Assembly (NCBI RefSeq): GCF_002939945.1
Contig: NZ_MDEB01000002.1
Location: 594,975-658,974 of the forward strand
From: Xanthomonas arboricola pv. populi
Lineage (GTDB): Bacteria > Pseudomonadota > Gammaproteobacteria > Xanthomonadales > Xanthomonadaceae
DNA: 64,000 nucleotides
Direction of reading: 5' to 3'
The position numbers were made by a program, and so were the translations under genes. Position 1 is the first letter of the stretch. Each line of letters begins with the position of its first letter. Under the pieces are notes generated by a model. The model was not told where the DNA came from. It made no database searches and saw nothing but the letters and a program-made list of their open reading frames with translations. Positions 8,645-19,092 of the stretch are shown here, piece after piece.

Positions 8645-10150
8645 TCATTGGCGTGCCTTGGCCTGCTTCAGCAACTTGCGGATGTTGAGGATGGCGATGA
8701 CGTCGCGACGGAACGCCGGCCAGATCGCCAACGCCAGCAGACAGACCGCCGCCATCGTGGCCGCACCAACGGCCAGTTGCTGCCACAGCGGGCCACCGAC
8801 GGTGATGGATGCGTAATAGGCGCACACCCCCGCCACGCCGTATGCGGTCATCGCGCGCACCGCATTGGTGAACAATGCGCCCACCGGCGCGTCAGAGATC
8901 TTGCCGACCCAGACCAGCGACAACGGCCAGGTCACCAGCAGACCGAACGAATAGCCGATCGCCACGCCCATCGCGCCCCAGCGCGAGCCGACGAAGATGC
9001 AGCCGATCAGCACGATGCGGCTGACCAGCGAGAACAGCAACTGCGCGCGCATCAGGCCCCTGGCAAGGAACACCCAGTAGGTTGCATAGGACGCAGTCTG
9101 GAAAATACCGCCCAGCGTCAGCACCTGGAACAGGGGCACGGCCTCGCGCCACTGCTCGCCGAGCACCAGCACGATCAGCGGCATGGCCAGCGCACATGCG
9201 AAGGCGAACAGCGCAACGATCAGGTGCACCATCACCGTCTGCCCGCGCAGCAGGAAGGCGCTGAAGCGTTCGCGGTCGTCCTGCAGTTGCGACAGCACCG
9301 GCAACGCCACGCTGGTGGCAGGTGCGTTGATCTGATTCAACGGCATCATCAGTAACTGGAACGCGCGGTTATACAGGCCCAGTGCGTCCGGGCCGGTGCG
9401 CCAACCGATGATGACCTGGCCGACGTTGCGGCTGGCATAGCCCAGCAACTGCGCGGCCATCAGGTTCCAACCGAAGCTCATGAAGTCGCGCATCGGCGCC
9501 GAGCGTTGATACCCGCCCGGCAACCAGCGCGCGCAGCTCGCGGCGATGATGAAATTGACCACTGCCTGCACCACCTGCTGCACCACCAGCGCCCAGTACC
9601 CCCAGCCCAGCAACGCGGCAGCGACGGCAGCGCCCAGGCCCAGCACCTGCGATCCCACATCGCTGAGCGCAACCTGGCCAAAACGCAGCCCGCGGCTCAA
9701 ATGCGCGCGGTACTGCGTGGTCATGCCGTTGATCAGGAAGGTCACCGCCAGCGCCTGGGAAATCGTCACCAGGTCCGGTTCTTTGTAGAAATTGGCGATC
9801 ACGTGAGCAGAGGCGTACACCACCACCGACAGCGACAGGCCGATGCCGCTGTTGATCCAGAACAGGTTGTCGCGTTGCTCGCGGCTGACATGCTTGGCCT
9901 GCACGGCAGCGGCAGACAGGCCGAAATCGCGCAGGATCTCGGCCGCACCGACAATCGCGGTCACCATTGCCATCAGGCCGTAGTCGTAAGGGGTCAGCAA
10001 GCGCGCCAGCAGGATGATGCCGCCGAACTGCACGACCATCTTGGCCGACTGACCGATCATGGTCACCGCTGCGCCACCGGCGGCGCGCGAACCGAGGCTG
10101 CGCTGTGGCGGCGGCGTGGGGGAATTCATCGTTGGGATCTCTGCGGTCAC
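8645..10150 (-). CDS. gumJ: GumJ, Wzx-type flippase
   Basis: Moves the completed polyprenyl-linked pentasaccharide across the inner membrane. The protein belongs to the MOP/Wzx oligosaccharide flippase family and has some 12-14 hydrophobic segments along 501 residues, with the N-terminal [13 protein letters not shown] block typical of the group. I use the GTG at 10150 because it overlaps the gumI stop as GTGA; the ATG at 10129 (MNSPTPPP) gives 494 residues and is equally defensible. It lies between gumI and gumK in the continuous gum transcription unit. Confidence 0.92.
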   Translation of the reverse strand: MTAEIPTMNSPTPPPQRSLGSRAAGGAAVTMIGQSAKMVVQFGGIILLARLLTPYDYGLMAMVTAIVGAAEILRDFGLSAAAVQAKHVSREQRDNLFWINSGIGLSLSVVVYASAHVIANFYKEPDLVTISQALAVTFLINGMTTQYRAHLSRGLRFGQVALSDVGSQVLGLGAAVAAALLGWGYWALVVQQVVQAVVNFIIAASCARWLPGGYQRSAPMRDFMSFGWNLMAAQLLGYASRNVGQVIIGWRTGPDALGLYNRAFQLLMMPLNQINAPATSVALPVLSQLQDDRERFSAFLLRGQTVMVHLIVALFAFACALAMPLIVLVLGEQWREAVPLFQVLTLGGIFQTASYATYWVFLARGLMRAQLLFSLVSRIVLIGCIFVGSRWGAMGVAIGYSFGLLVTWPLSLVWVGKISDAPVGALFTNAVRAMTAYGVAGVCAYYASITVGGPLWQQLAVGAATMAAVCLLALAIWPAFRRDVIAILNIRKLLKQAKARQ

Positions 10151-11196
10151 AGCGCGGCGTCTCCATCCTTGCCGAGCGCTTCCAGGTAGGTGCGGTAGTG
10201 CAGCTGTCCGATCCGTGGCCAGTCACGTTGCGATAGATCCGGTGCCGGCCCGCGTGGCGCGGCGCGCACCTGGTCCAGCATACCGGTCAGCAATGCCGCA
10301 TCGAATTCTCCCTCGTAGAGAAACACCCACCCCGGACCGACTTCTTCGGCGATCGCCGCATTGGATTCGCTCCACGGCGCCAGCACCGGGCGCGCCAGCG
10401 ACAACGCCAGCAACAAGGTGCCGGAGTTGTGCATCTGCCGATACGGCAGCACCACCAGCTCGGCTTGGCTGACTTCGCGTGCCAGCACCGGTTCTTCGAC
10501 ATACGCCAGCAAGGCGCTCACACGCGGATCCTGCGCGCAGGCCTCCTCCACCAGGCTACGCATCTGCGGCGTGGCCGGGTTGCCGACGATACGCAGCTTC
10601 AGGCGCGGATCGTCGACCTGACCCATCACCTCCAGCAGCGTTTCCACGCCCTTGTACGGGCGAATCAGGCCGAAGTGCAGCAGCCGCCCAGGAACCGGCG
10701 TACCTTGCGGCATCTTTGCGAACCACTCGCGATAGTGTCCGTGCAGGATGGTGTCGGTGAATGGCGGCCGCGGCGGCGTGGTTGCGTTGATGCGGATCCA
10801 GCGACGCGTCAGCCCATCGATCCAGCGCAACAGGCCGCGCTCGCGCCAGCCACGATCCTCGTGCGGCGCCAGGTTGTGCAGGGTACGCACCACCGGCGTG
10901 CCGGTCAGCTGCAGCTTGAGCAGCAACAGTGCCGCACACACCTGCTTGGCCAGGGTGCCGACCGCACTGGGATGGCGCAGCAGATACTCCGGCCAATGCA
11001 GATGCAGCACGTCGTAGCGCGACAACAGCGCATCGCGCATCGAAAAGAAGCGCGGCTGCACTGCATCGGGCAGCGACGCGTACAGCTGGGTCAGATACGG
11101 ATTGGTGCTGGCACTGGGCTTTTCGGTGGAAAACAGCACGGTGACCTGCGGCTGCGTGGGAGACCGCGCAGTCGCTGCCGATGCAGGCGCGCTCAT
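10147..11196 (-). CDS. gumI: GumI, beta-1,4-mannosyltransferase (GT94)
   Basis: Adds the terminal mannose to glucuronic acid, the last sugar of the xanthan pentasaccharide. The 349-residue protein is a GT-B type transferase. Its C-terminal half holds the donor-binding region with LLHFGLIRPYKGVETLLE, LRIVGNPATP and ELVVLPYRQMHNSGTLLLAL segments. The N-terminus begins MSAPASAATA; the longer upstream frame has composition unlike a protein and overlaps gumH. The ATG at 11196 overlaps the gumH stop as ATGA, indicating translational coupling. There is no membrane helix, so membrane contact is peripheral. Confidence 0.93.
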   Translation of the reverse strand: MSAPASAATARSPTQPQVTVLFSTEKPSASTNPYLTQLYASLPDAVQPRFFSMRDALLSRYDVLHLHWPEYLLRHPSAVGTLAKQVCAALLLLKLQLTGTPVVRTLHNLAPHEDRGWRERGLLRWIDGLTRRWIRINATTPPRPPFTDTILHGHYREWFAKMPQGTPVPGRLLHFGLIRPYKGVETLLEVMGQVDDPRLKLRIVGNPATPQMRSLVEEACAQDPRVSALLAYVEEPVLAREVSQAELVVLPYRQMHNSGTLLLALSLARPVLAPWSESNAAIAEEVGPGWVFLYEGEFDAALLTGMLDQVRAAPRGPAPDLSQRDWPRIGQLHYRTYLEALGKDGDAAL

Positions 11197-12335
11197 CGCA
11201 CTGCCTCCTGCGGACGGCGTGTGCCCAACGCGGTGTGGTACTCGTCGACATAGCGCCCAACCACATGCTTCCAGTCGTAGCGGCTCACGTACGCCATGGA
11301 CGCTGCACGACGCGTATCGAAGTCCACATCCGCCTGCAGCGCAAGCGCCTGCACCTGGTCTGCGGCCGCAGCGATCCTGTCGCGGTTGACGATCACGCCC
11401 TGGCCCGATTCGCTGGCAAGACGCACGAACGGCGGGATATCGCTGAGGATGGGAATCAGACCTGCACTCATCGCCTCGACCGCGGCGATGCCGAAGCCTT
11501 CGTGGCGCGACAGGCAGACGAAGAACTGCGCCTGTTGCATCAGGCTGCGCAACTGCTCCTGCGAGGGCGACATGCTGAGCTGCACCTTGTCCTGCAAGCC
11601 CCGCTCGGCGATTGCCTTGCGCAGATCGGCCTCGTTCAAATCGTATTCGCGCCCGGCGATGATCAAGCGCCACTGCGGATCGCGCTTGAGTACCGCCTGC
11701 AGCAGCTCCAGGGTTTCGATCAGGCCCTTGTTCACCGACCAGCGGCCGAAATACATCATGGTCCGCCCCGGCGTCGCTGCGCCCTGCCCCGCGTATTTCT
11801 CCACGTCCACGCCGTTTTCGATCACCCGCAAACGTGCCGGCGACACCACCTTGGCGAACAGCTCGCCATCGTTTTCGCTGGTGGCGATCACCCGCGCATA
11901 CGCCAACGCCGAGGTGCGGGTGAGCGTCTGAAACCACAGCTGCTTCATCCGCGAGGCATACGCGGTGTGGAAGAAGCCGCCGTGCGTGGACACCACCATC
12001 GGCTTGCCATGCAGCGGCTTGGTCAGCGCCAGATAGTCGTAGAAAAAATCGATGCCATGCAGATGCACCAGATCGGCCGAACGGATCGCGCTCAGCACGG
12101 ACGGCGCCAACGGATAACGCGACGAGCCGCGATAACCGATGCGTCGGATCGGCAAGCCCTGATGGGTCTCATGCGCCGCAAGCTGCGCACCCGGATCGGT
12201 AAACACCCGATCCAGGGTCACGATCTCCACCGTATCGGCGCTGGTGGCCTGATGTTGACGGGCCACATTGAGAACGACTTCCTCCATGCCTCCGATCGAA
12301 GGGTGAAATTGGCGGACGACATGCACCACTTTCAT
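11193..12335 (-). CDS. gumH: GumH, alpha-1,3-mannosyltransferase (GT4)
   Basis: Transfers mannose from GDP-mannose to the cellobiose-lipid, giving the trisaccharide used by GumK. The 380-residue enzyme is a retaining GT-B member of GT4. It begins MKVVHVVRQFHPSIGGME, with the glycine-rich acceptor-domain loop. The C-terminal donor domain has YFGRWSVNKGL, WRLIIAGREYD and the EX7E-type segment SRHEGFGIAAVEAM. It lies 67 bp after gumG and overlaps gumI by ATGA. Peripheral association with the inner membrane is expected. Confidence 0.94.
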   Translation of the reverse strand: MKVVHVVRQFHPSIGGMEEVVLNVARQHQATSADTVEIVTLDRVFTDPGAQLAAHETHQGLPIRRIGYRGSSRYPLAPSVLSAIRSADLVHLHGIDFFYDYLALTKPLHGKPMVVSTHGGFFHTAYASRMKQLWFQTLTRTSALAYARVIATSENDGELFAKVVSPARLRVIENGVDVEKYAGQGAATPGRTMMYFGRWSVNKGLIETLELLQAVLKRDPQWRLIIAGREYDLNEADLRKAIAERGLQDKVQLSMSPSQEQLRSLMQQAQFFVCLSRHEGFGIAAVEAMSAGLIPILSDIPPFVRLASESGQGVIVNRDRIAAAADQVQALALQADVDFDTRRAASMAYVSRYDWKHVVGRYVDEYHTALGTRRPQEAVR

Positions 12336-12402
12336 TACGCCAATCTCCTGTGCCAGCGACGCAGACGCATCTGCATGCTCGGCTGATCATTCTGGAAGCT
12401 CG

Positions 12403-13491
12403 TCATTTACGTTTCAATCCCAACATCCACGGCGCAACGCGCACCAGCACGGCGCGCATCGGCACACTGATAGCGACAGCAACCGCGCCAAGGCCCATCG
12501 CCCAGGCCGGTGTGCCGATCGTGCTGGGTGCGATCACACCCGTTCGTGCCACCACACTGGTGAGCACCAGAAACACCAAGGTATGCGTGCACAGGATCAG
12601 CAAGGTATTGCCACCGACCCACTGCAGCCAACGCCACTGTCGAACGAAATACGCCACACACAAGGTCATTGCGGTGCCCAGCAGGCTGACCAACAGGAAC
12701 GCCGCAGCGGAATGCCCGAACTGCAGATTGTTCACATCCACCTGTCCGTTCCATCCGGCCAGCCACCACCACGCGACCGCCAGCACCGGCAGGGCCAACG
12801 CCCAGACCGAAGCGCCAAGCGCGCGCAGTGCATCGGCATAGCGCGACAGCCATCCGCCCACGGCGATGAAGAACAGCGCAACGGGCAATACATCCAGCGC
12901 GAACGGGAGCCGCAGGTGCAATGACGGAAACCAGCCCGCCCACGCCAATGCGAGCAACAGACTGGCTGCAGCCAGGGCCGCCGTCGTCAGGCGCGTGCGC
13001 GAGGCCAGATAGGCCAGCGTGGTGACGAACAAGGCCGGCAGGAACCACAACGCCGGAAGCACATACAGACGCGTGCCGTTGGCCCAGAACAGACCGACGA
13101 ACGGATCCCACCACGGCAGCACATGCGATGGATGCGCCGCACGGCTGGTCACTCCCATTAGCAACCAGCAGGCGTAGGCCACCAGGAAAAACGCAAGGTA
13201 GGGAACCAGCAACGTACGCGCCAGCTTCCTGATCGTCGCCACCGTCATCGCGCGGTGGCCGAAGCGCTCGCCGACCCAGCCGGACAGCACGAAAAACAGC
13301 GGGACATGAAAACTGTAGGCGAACAACTTGTAGGCGGCCGGCATGCCGTTGGCATGCCCCAACACCACCAGGACGATGGCCAGCGCCTTTGCTGCATCGA
13401 TCTGCCAATCGCGGGTCAAGGCGGGCGCTGGCGCGGCCTTGGCCGCCAGGTCACCGTGCCCGGCTGCGCTGGAATACGGCGCGGTGGTCAT
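12403..13491 (-). CDS. gumG: GumG, acetyltransferase for the external mannose
   Basis: Membrane O-acetyltransferase of the acyltransferase-3 family, about 10 transmembrane segments over 362 residues. The family block IDAAKALAIVLVVLGHANG near the N-terminus carries the catalytic His, and the FAYSFHVPLFFVLSGW block follows. It is a close paralogue of GumF next door; both share these blocks almost word for word, as expected from tandem duplication. The known role is acetylation of the outer mannose. The start ATG at 13491 (MTTAPYSS) lies 13 bp after the gumF stop; the frame upstream is gumF antisense of no merit. Confidence 0.92.
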   Translation of the reverse strand: MTTAPYSSAAGHGDLAAKAAPAPALTRDWQIDAAKALAIVLVVLGHANGMPAAYKLFAYSFHVPLFFVLSGWVGERFGHRAMTVATIRKLARTLLVPYLAFFLVAYACWLLMGVTSRAAHPSHVLPWWDPFVGLFWANGTRLYVLPALWFLPALFVTTLAYLASRTRLTTAALAAASLLLALAWAGWFPSLHLRLPFALDVLPVALFFIAVGGWLSRYADALRALGASVWALALPVLAVAWWWLAGWNGQVDVNNLQFGHSAAAFLLVSLLGTAMTLCVAYFVRQWRWLQWVGGNTLLILCTHTLVFLVLTSVVARTGVIAPSTIGTPAWAMGLGAVAVAISVPMRAVLVRVAPWMLGLKRK

Positions 13492-13504
13492 GGCGCAGCG
13501 CCGC

Positions 13505-14596
13505 TCATGCCGCCACCGGGCGGGCACCCAGGGTCCACGGCGCAAAACGCATCAGCAGCCAGCGCAGCGGCACGCAGGCCAGCAGCGCAAACACCGTCAC
13601 GAACAATGCCCATCCCAGGCCCGGGCGCGAGGCACCGAACCCACCAGCCAGCGCCGCGACACCGGAGAGCACGAAGAACACCAGCATGTGGGTGCACAGG
13701 ATCAGCAAGGTATTGCGGCCGATCCACTGCATCCATGCCCAGCCCTGCACCAACCGTGCCGCACAGATCACCATCAATGAGCCGAGTACCGCACCGATCA
13801 CGAACCCGGCGTGGTTACGACCGAATTCCAGCATGTTGACATCGATCCGGCCATTACGATCGGCCAGCCAGGCCACCGGCAACGCCAACAACACCGTCGC
13901 CAGCGCGCTCACCGAAAGGGAGGTCGGCAGACGTGCGGAAGCGTGGATCAGCAAGGCGCCCAACGCGTAAAAACACAGCGACACGGGCAGTACGTCCAGG
14001 CCGAAGAAAAGTCGCACCTGCTGGCCTGGAAACCAGCGCATCCAGCACCAGGCCAGGATCAACGACGCCACCGCGATCACAGCCGGCGACATCCAGCGGC
14101 GCAGCACCACATAGCTCAGCACCGTCACCAGCATCACCGGCAGGAACCACAGCGGAGGCTGCACATACAGATCGGGTCCAATGCCGGTGAACATCGCCAC
14201 GATCGGCTCCCACCACGGATGGCTGCCCCATCGTGCCGCCTTCTCGCCGATATTGCGCGTCAGCAACCAGTACGCGTAACCGAGCAGATAAAACGTCACG
14301 TACGGCAGCAACAGACTGCGCGCCTGCTTGCTGATCGTCTGCGGCAACCCGGTGGTCCGCGACGCATAGCCGGATGCCAGCCAGCCGGACACCATGAAAA
14401 ACAGCGGCACATGAAAGCTGTAGGCAAACAACGTCATCGCCTGCGGCACGCCCTTGGCGTGGCAGAACACCACCAGCAGAATCGCCAGCGCCTTGGTGGC
14501 ATCGATCCGCGGGTCGCGGCTGCGCCCACCGGTGGCAACGTACGCGCCGACGACCGGTGCGGCCGGCTGCGGCGCTTGCGTCGCCGCCACGCTCAT
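13505..14596 (-). CDS. gumF: GumF, acetyltransferase for the internal mannose
   Basis: Acyltransferase-3 family membrane protein (363 residues) that acetylates the internal mannose of the xanthan unit. The catalytic His lies in IDATKALAILLVVFCHAKG near residue 45, followed by the SFHVPLFFMVSGW block and about 10 membrane helices. The ATG at 14596 overlaps the gumE stop (ATGA), which fixes the start even though the open frame runs much further upstream. It is a tandem paralogue of gumG. Confidence 0.93.
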   Translation of the reverse strand: MSVAATQAPQPAAPVVGAYVATGGRSRDPRIDATKALAILLVVFCHAKGVPQAMTLFAYSFHVPLFFMVSGWLASGYASRTTGLPQTISKQARSLLLPYVTFYLLGYAYWLLTRNIGEKAARWGSHPWWEPIVAMFTGIGPDLYVQPPLWFLPVMLVTVLSYVVLRRWMSPAVIAVASLILAWCWMRWFPGQQVRLFFGLDVLPVSLCFYALGALLIHASARLPTSLSVSALATVLLALPVAWLADRNGRIDVNMLEFGRNHAGFVIGAVLGSLMVICAARLVQGWAWMQWIGRNTLLILCTHMLVFFVLSGVAALAGGFGASRPGLGWALFVTVFALLACVPLRWLLMRFAPWTLGARPVAA

Positions 14597-15891
14597 CGCG
14601 CGCCTCCTGCGGGCAGTGGCAATCGCGTCTGGTCGTCGGCCGGATCCTGTCTGGGCAGCTGCGCAACGGTTGCAGCGGACCAGGTCGGCCGCATATGCCA
14701 CAGGCAGCCGCACACGAACCACCACAATGCCGACGTCTTGATCGAGAAATAGCCGTTGGACACCAGCAAGCTCAACGCGAACGCAAAGATCGCCTGGTTC
14801 TTGAACAACTGCCCTTCCTTGCTCGGCATCAACAACAGGAACGAATACGACAGCAGGAATGCGAGCACGCCGACGATCGACTGCGATGCGATGAAGTAGG
14901 CAATGCCGCTGTCGAAGTAACGGTACGCCTGCGCAAAGTCCAGGCCCATCCACGAGTTGAAGGACAGGTTGTTCATCGAATTGACGGTAAAGAACACCCG
15001 GCCCATCGTGTTGTCCTGATAGGCGGTGATCCCGGTGATCCACACCAGCAACCACGCAGTCATGATCACGATCAGAAAGACCAGGAACGCCAGGCGTTGA
15101 TCCAGGCGTTTCAACAGCGGCGACAGCAGCACCATCAGCACGCAGGTGCCCGCAGCAAGTCGGCCGTCGGAAGCCACGATCATGAAACCGATCAGGCCGA
15201 CCGACAGAATCAGCATCGCCGGCCGCATCCAGCGCCAGAACACCAGCACGATCGCGGTAAAGAAGCAGATGTAGTTGCCCATCGTCACCGGCTCGATGAA
15301 CATCGAGGAGGCACGGGGAAGATTGGAGCCCGGCAGGAAGTTGCGCTCGCCCGGTCGCGTGGCGCTGACGAACAGGTTGCTGTCTTCGTTCCAGAACCCT
15401 TCCGCGCTCATGCCGCGTGCGTTGACGAAAAAGCTCTTCGGGTTGACCAGATCGCCGTAGGCGCTGGGCATCGCCAATTCGAACGCCGCAACCAGCGACA
15501 CGATGATGGTCATGCGCACGAACAGCTTGGGCACCGACCCGGTATAAGCCGAACCAAGCACCACGAACGCAAACACCACCAGCGCGTCGCGGAAGAACTT
15601 CGGATCGATCTGCCAGTTCACCAGGAAGCGCACGAACATCAAGGTGACGATCAGTCCCAGGCCGCTGATGATCAATGCAATGCGCTTGCGGCTCATCGAG
15701 CCCAGGCCGAGCAGGAAACACGCGGCGTAGACCATGAACTCGACCGCGTAAGTGATCACCGGACGGACGGTGAACACATTCGCGTTGATCAGCGCCAGCA
15801 CCAGGTTGTAACCGACGCCGACCAGCAGCGTCAGCTCGATCAGCAGGTTGTGCCAGCGAATGCGGGCCTTGTCGCTCATTCGGATCAGCAT
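14593..15891 (-). CDS. gumE: GumE, Wzy-type xanthan polymerase
   Basis: Inner-membrane polymerase that joins lipid-linked pentasaccharides at the periplasmic face. The 432-residue protein is almost wholly hydrophobic, with about 12 membrane segments and a larger central periplasmic loop (around GERNFLPGSNLPRASSM) typical of Wzy proteins, which share little sequence. I use the ATG at 15891 (MLIRMSDKAR); an internal ATG at 15879 would remove 4 residues. The gene is 82 bp after gumD and overlaps gumF by ATGA. Confidence 0.9.
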   Translation of the reverse strand: MLIRMSDKARIRWHNLLIELTLLVGVGYNLVLALINANVFTVRPVITYAVEFMVYAACFLLGLGSMSRKRIALIISGLGLIVTLMFVRFLVNWQIDPKFFRDALVVFAFVVLGSAYTGSVPKLFVRMTIIVSLVAAFELAMPSAYGDLVNPKSFFVNARGMSAEGFWNEDSNLFVSATRPGERNFLPGSNLPRASSMFIEPVTMGNYICFFTAIVLVFWRWMRPAMLILSVGLIGFMIVASDGRLAAGTCVLMVLLSPLLKRLDQRLAFLVFLIVIMTAWLLVWITGITAYQDNTMGRVFFTVNSMNNLSFNSWMGLDFAQAYRYFDSGIAYFIASQSIVGVLAFLLSYSFLLLMPSKEGQLFKNQAIFAFALSLLVSNGYFSIKTSALWWFVCGCLWHMRPTWSAATVAQLPRQDPADDQTRLPLPAGGAR

Positions 15892-15973
15892 GCATACGCC
15901 TGCTTGAGAGGGGCGGCTGCGATGCAGCCGCCCGCGGCGCTCGGCGCGCCAGGTCGCACACTCCCCGCCATCA

Positions 15974-17428
15974 TCAGTACGCGGTCTTCTGTCCGAGCAC
16001 ACGTACTGCAGTCAGTACGATGATGCGGATATCCAGCCACAGCGACCAGCGACGGATGTAGTCCAGGTCGTACTGGATGCGCTTCTTCATCGTACGCAGC
16101 TCCGGGGTTTCGCCACGGAAGCCATTGACCTGCGCCCAACCGGTGATGCCCGGCTTGACGTAGTGGCGCTGCATGTAGTGATTGATCAGCTTTTCGTAAT
16201 GGGTGTTGTGCTGCGCGGCGTGCGGACGCGGCCCCACGATCGACATGCTGCCACCGAGCACATTGAAGATCTGCGGCAACTCGTCCAGGCTGCTGCGGCG
16301 CAGGAACGCACCGAAACGGGTGATACGGGTGTCGTTCTTGGTCGCCTGCTGGATGGTGGTGCCGTGGTCGTCATGCACCCGCATCGAGCGGAACTTGAAC
16401 ATGTAGAACTCGCGGCCACCCAGGCCATGACGACGCTGGCGGAAGAACACCGGACCCGGCGAACTCATCTTCACACCGACGGCAATCGCAGCCATCAGCG
16501 GCCACAGACCCATCAGCGCGATCACGGCCAGGATCTTGTCCTGCAGCGCCTTGGCGACCACGAAGTAGTTGTCGCGGTCCACACCGCCCTGGCGCAGGTT
16601 GATCACCGGCACGTTGCCGATCTGCTCGCCGGACTGGTTCAACAGACCGAAGTCGAACAGATCCGGCACCAGCTTCACGTTGATCGGATAGCGATCCAGA
16701 CGCTGCAGCAGCTGCTTGATGTGGTCACGCTCGCCCAGCGGCAGCGAGATCCACACCTGCTCGACCTGGTTGTCCTGCAGATACTCGATCAGCGCATCCG
16801 GGTCGCCCAGGCACGGCAGCGACTGACGCTGCTCGGTCACGGCGATGTCGTACGGCGTGCGGAAGTAGCCGACCAGGTTCATGCCGACCCAAGGATTGCG
16901 GCTGAGGTAGTGGCTGATCTTCATTACCGGGTGGCGCAGACCCACCACCACCACCCGCTGCACGTCCACACCCTGGGTGCGCAGGTGGTTCAGGAAGCCG
17001 CGCAGCACCGTGCGGGCCGCCACCAGCGAGGCCAGGCCACCGACGAACCACAGGCCGATCCAGCCGCGCGAGACCTGCTCGCCAACCTGCACGATCAGTG
17101 CGTGCACCGCGAACAGCGCAAATACGCCGCCGAACGCGCCACCCAGCACCATCAGCTCGCTCAACAGCCCGCGACCGCGCCAGCTGCGATACAGCGGGAA
17201 CAGCGCAAAGCAGATCACCGAATACAACAGCGTGGTGGCGATGGCGACCCGATACGGTGCTGCAGGCACCCAGGAGCCGAAGACGATGCGATAGGCGATT
17301 AGCCCGGAGACCACGACCATGGTGAGGTCGAAGACGCGCAGGACAAGATCGGCTGCAGCCGAATACTTGGACAACAATCGCGGCGAGGATGTGGTGTAAG
17401 TCGCGCTACTCAAGTCTGCCAAAAGCAT
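15974..17428 (-). CDS. gumD: GumD, undecaprenyl-phosphate glucose phosphotransferase
   Basis: Starts xanthan synthesis by transferring glucose-1-phosphate from UDP-glucose to undecaprenyl phosphate. The 484-residue polyprenyl-glycosylphosphotransferase has about four N-terminal membrane helices, then a nucleotide-binding-like middle domain ([15 protein letters not shown]). A fifth membrane-inserted helix precedes the C-terminal catalytic domain. The catalytic domain carries the signatures [32 protein letters not shown] and [12 protein letters not shown]. The ATG at 17428 (MLLADLSS) gives the usual length. It is separated from gumC by 243 bp with no gene. Confidence 0.95.
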   Translation of the reverse strand: MLLADLSSATYTTSSPRLLSKYSAAADLVLRVFDLTMVVVSGLIAYRIVFGSWVPAAPYRVAIATTLLYSVICFALFPLYRSWRGRGLLSELMVLGGAFGGVFALFAVHALIVQVGEQVSRGWIGLWFVGGLASLVAARTVLRGFLNHLRTQGVDVQRVVVVGLRHPVMKISHYLSRNPWVGMNLVGYFRTPYDIAVTEQRQSLPCLGDPDALIEYLQDNQVEQVWISLPLGERDHIKQLLQRLDRYPINVKLVPDLFDFGLLNQSGEQIGNVPVINLRQGGVDRDNYFVVAKALQDKILAVIALMGLWPLMAAIAVGVKMSSPGPVFFRQRRHGLGGREFYMFKFRSMRVHDDHGTTIQQATKNDTRITRFGAFLRRSSLDELPQIFNVLGGSMSIVGPRPHAAQHNTHYEKLINHYMQRHYVKPGITGWAQVNGFRGETPELRTMKKRIQYDLDYIRRWSLWLDIRIIVLTAVRVLGQKTAY

Positions 17429-17671
17429 GGGGATGTCCTCCAAACTCGATACGGCGCATGCGGGGGAACATACGAATCGCACGCGAGCTTTCAATCATCT
17501 CCGTCGAGCGATCACCGCGGTAATACCTACCGACCCCAGATCGCACGACAGCCCTTTGTTTCAACAGAGACAAACTTTCAAACGAAGGAGCCCGAAACAT
17601 ACGGGATCCAACCTTTTCCACGCTGAATCAGTTGTCACTTCAATTAACCATCGTTGTGCAACACCACGATG

Positions 17672-19090
17672 TCAGTCCACCCGCGTCTGCGCTGCCGTGC
17701 CACGCAGGAAGTAGCGCACAAGAGCCACAGCCACACCAAGGAATACGCCAAAGATGAAGCCTAGCGCGAGGTTCAATTTGAGTTTCGGCGAAGTCTTCGA
17801 CGTAGGCACGTCTGCGGTATCGACAATGGTCACGTTGTTGGCGCCGACATTGCTCGCCACACCGATCTCCTTGTAGCGCTGCAGGAGCGCATCGTAGAGC
17901 TGGCGGTTGGTATCGACGTCGCGCTTGAGCATGTTGTAGCGGATGCTGCGGCTCTGCAGATCCAGCTCATCGTTCCGCAGTCCGGCGATGCGCTGGTTGA
18001 GCAACTGCTCCTGATGCACCGACGCGTCGTATGTCGCCTTCAGCGACTGGCGGATATTGATGACCTCGCCATTGATCTGGCGACGCGACTCTTCGATCTG
18101 CGCCTTCAGGCGCTGCATTTCCGGATAGTCCGGCTTGAAGGTCGACAGCTTCTGCTGATATTCGGTGTTCAAGCGGATCTGCTCGCCGCGCAAGCTCTGG
18201 ATCAGCGGGTTGCTCAGCACCTGTGGCAGCGACATCGCATCACCGCTGCTGACCTGACGCCAGGCTGCTTCGGCCTTGATGCGGGTGTCCTGCGCCGATG
18301 CCAGCATCGCATTGAGGTCGCTCAGGTTCTGCGCCGGAAGCGATGGCTTGTCGTCGCCCACCGACACGATCTGCTCGTCGGTGGAATAAGAGACCAGATT
18401 CTTCTCCGAGTCCTCCACCTTGTCGCGCAACTGCTCCAGGCGCTCGGCCAGGAACTTGGTCGCAAACGACGACGCCTTGATGCGACGTTCCTGGGTACTG
18501 ACGATGAAGACCTTGGTGTAGGTGTTGGCGATCTTGGCAGCCAGCACCGGGTCCGGCGAATCGTAGTTGACGTAGACCAGGCGCGAATTGAGGATCGGCT
18601 CGACCACCAGTCCGGCCAGCAGGGTATCGGTGAGGCTGCGCTCGACGATCGCCTGGCGCGAGTCGACTGACTTGCCGGCTTCCGGATTCTTGGCAGCGGC
18701 CTTTTCCAGCGCTTCGTCGACCTGCTGCTTGAACGCCGGCTCCTGATCGAGCTTGGCTTCGCGGATCACCGCACGGGCCAGCGAGCGGCTCTGCAGCAGC
18801 TGGTATTGGGTCTGGTAGAAGTCGCGATCCTGCGGCGATTCCACCGGCATCAGATTGTCGACGTTCACCACATTGAGCGAGTCGCGCTCGATCTGCAGTG
18901 TGCTGATGGCGCGGTATTTCTCCGGCATCAGCAGGGTGACGCCAAACGCCAGCACCACGGCCGCAACGGTGATCAGGATGATCAACCAGCGCTGCGACAC
19001 CAAAGCGTGCCAGTAGTCGAGCAAGCCGACGTCGGCCAGCTCGAGATGCCCATGACGATGAGACGGGGAGGAACGATTGTCTGAATTCAT
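17672..19090 (-). CDS. gumC: GumC, polysaccharide co-polymerase (Wzz/PCP)
   Basis: Inner-membrane chain-length and export partner of GumB. The 472-residue protein has a membrane helix at about residues 35-58, a long periplasmic coiled-coil region with heptad-like runs, and a second helix near the C-terminus after the Pro-rich PTSKTSPKLKLN motif of the Wzz family. There is no cytoplasmic tyrosine-kinase domain, so it is a short PCP rather than a Wzc. The ATG at 19090 is 2 bp after the gumB stop; an upstream ATG (MARLPMS) lies within gumB and is less likely. Confidence 0.93.
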   Translation of the reverse strand: MNSDNRSSPSHRHGHLELADVGLLDYWHALVSQRWLIILITVAAVVLAFGVTLLMPEKYRAISTLQIERDSLNVVNVDNLMPVESPQDRDFYQTQYQLLQSRSLARAVIREAKLDQEPAFKQQVDEALEKAAAKNPEAGKSVDSRQAIVERSLTDTLLAGLVVEPILNSRLVYVNYDSPDPVLAAKIANTYTKVFIVSTQERRIKASSFATKFLAERLEQLRDKVEDSEKNLVSYSTDEQIVSVGDDKPSLPAQNLSDLNAMLASAQDTRIKAEAAWRQVSSGDAMSLPQVLSNPLIQSLRGEQIRLNTEYQQKLSTFKPDYPEMQRLKAQIEESRRQINGEVINIRQSLKATYDASVHQEQLLNQRIAGLRNDELDLQSRSIRYNMLKRDVDTNRQLYDALLQRYKEIGVASNVGANNVTIVDTADVPTSKTSPKLKLNLALGFIFGVFLGVAVALVRYFLRGTAAQTRVD

Positions 19091-19092
19091 AC

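Noticed and set aside
6442..8688. 748-codon plus-strand open frame opposite gumK and gumL
   Set aside because: Antisense shadow; no domain or signal recognised.
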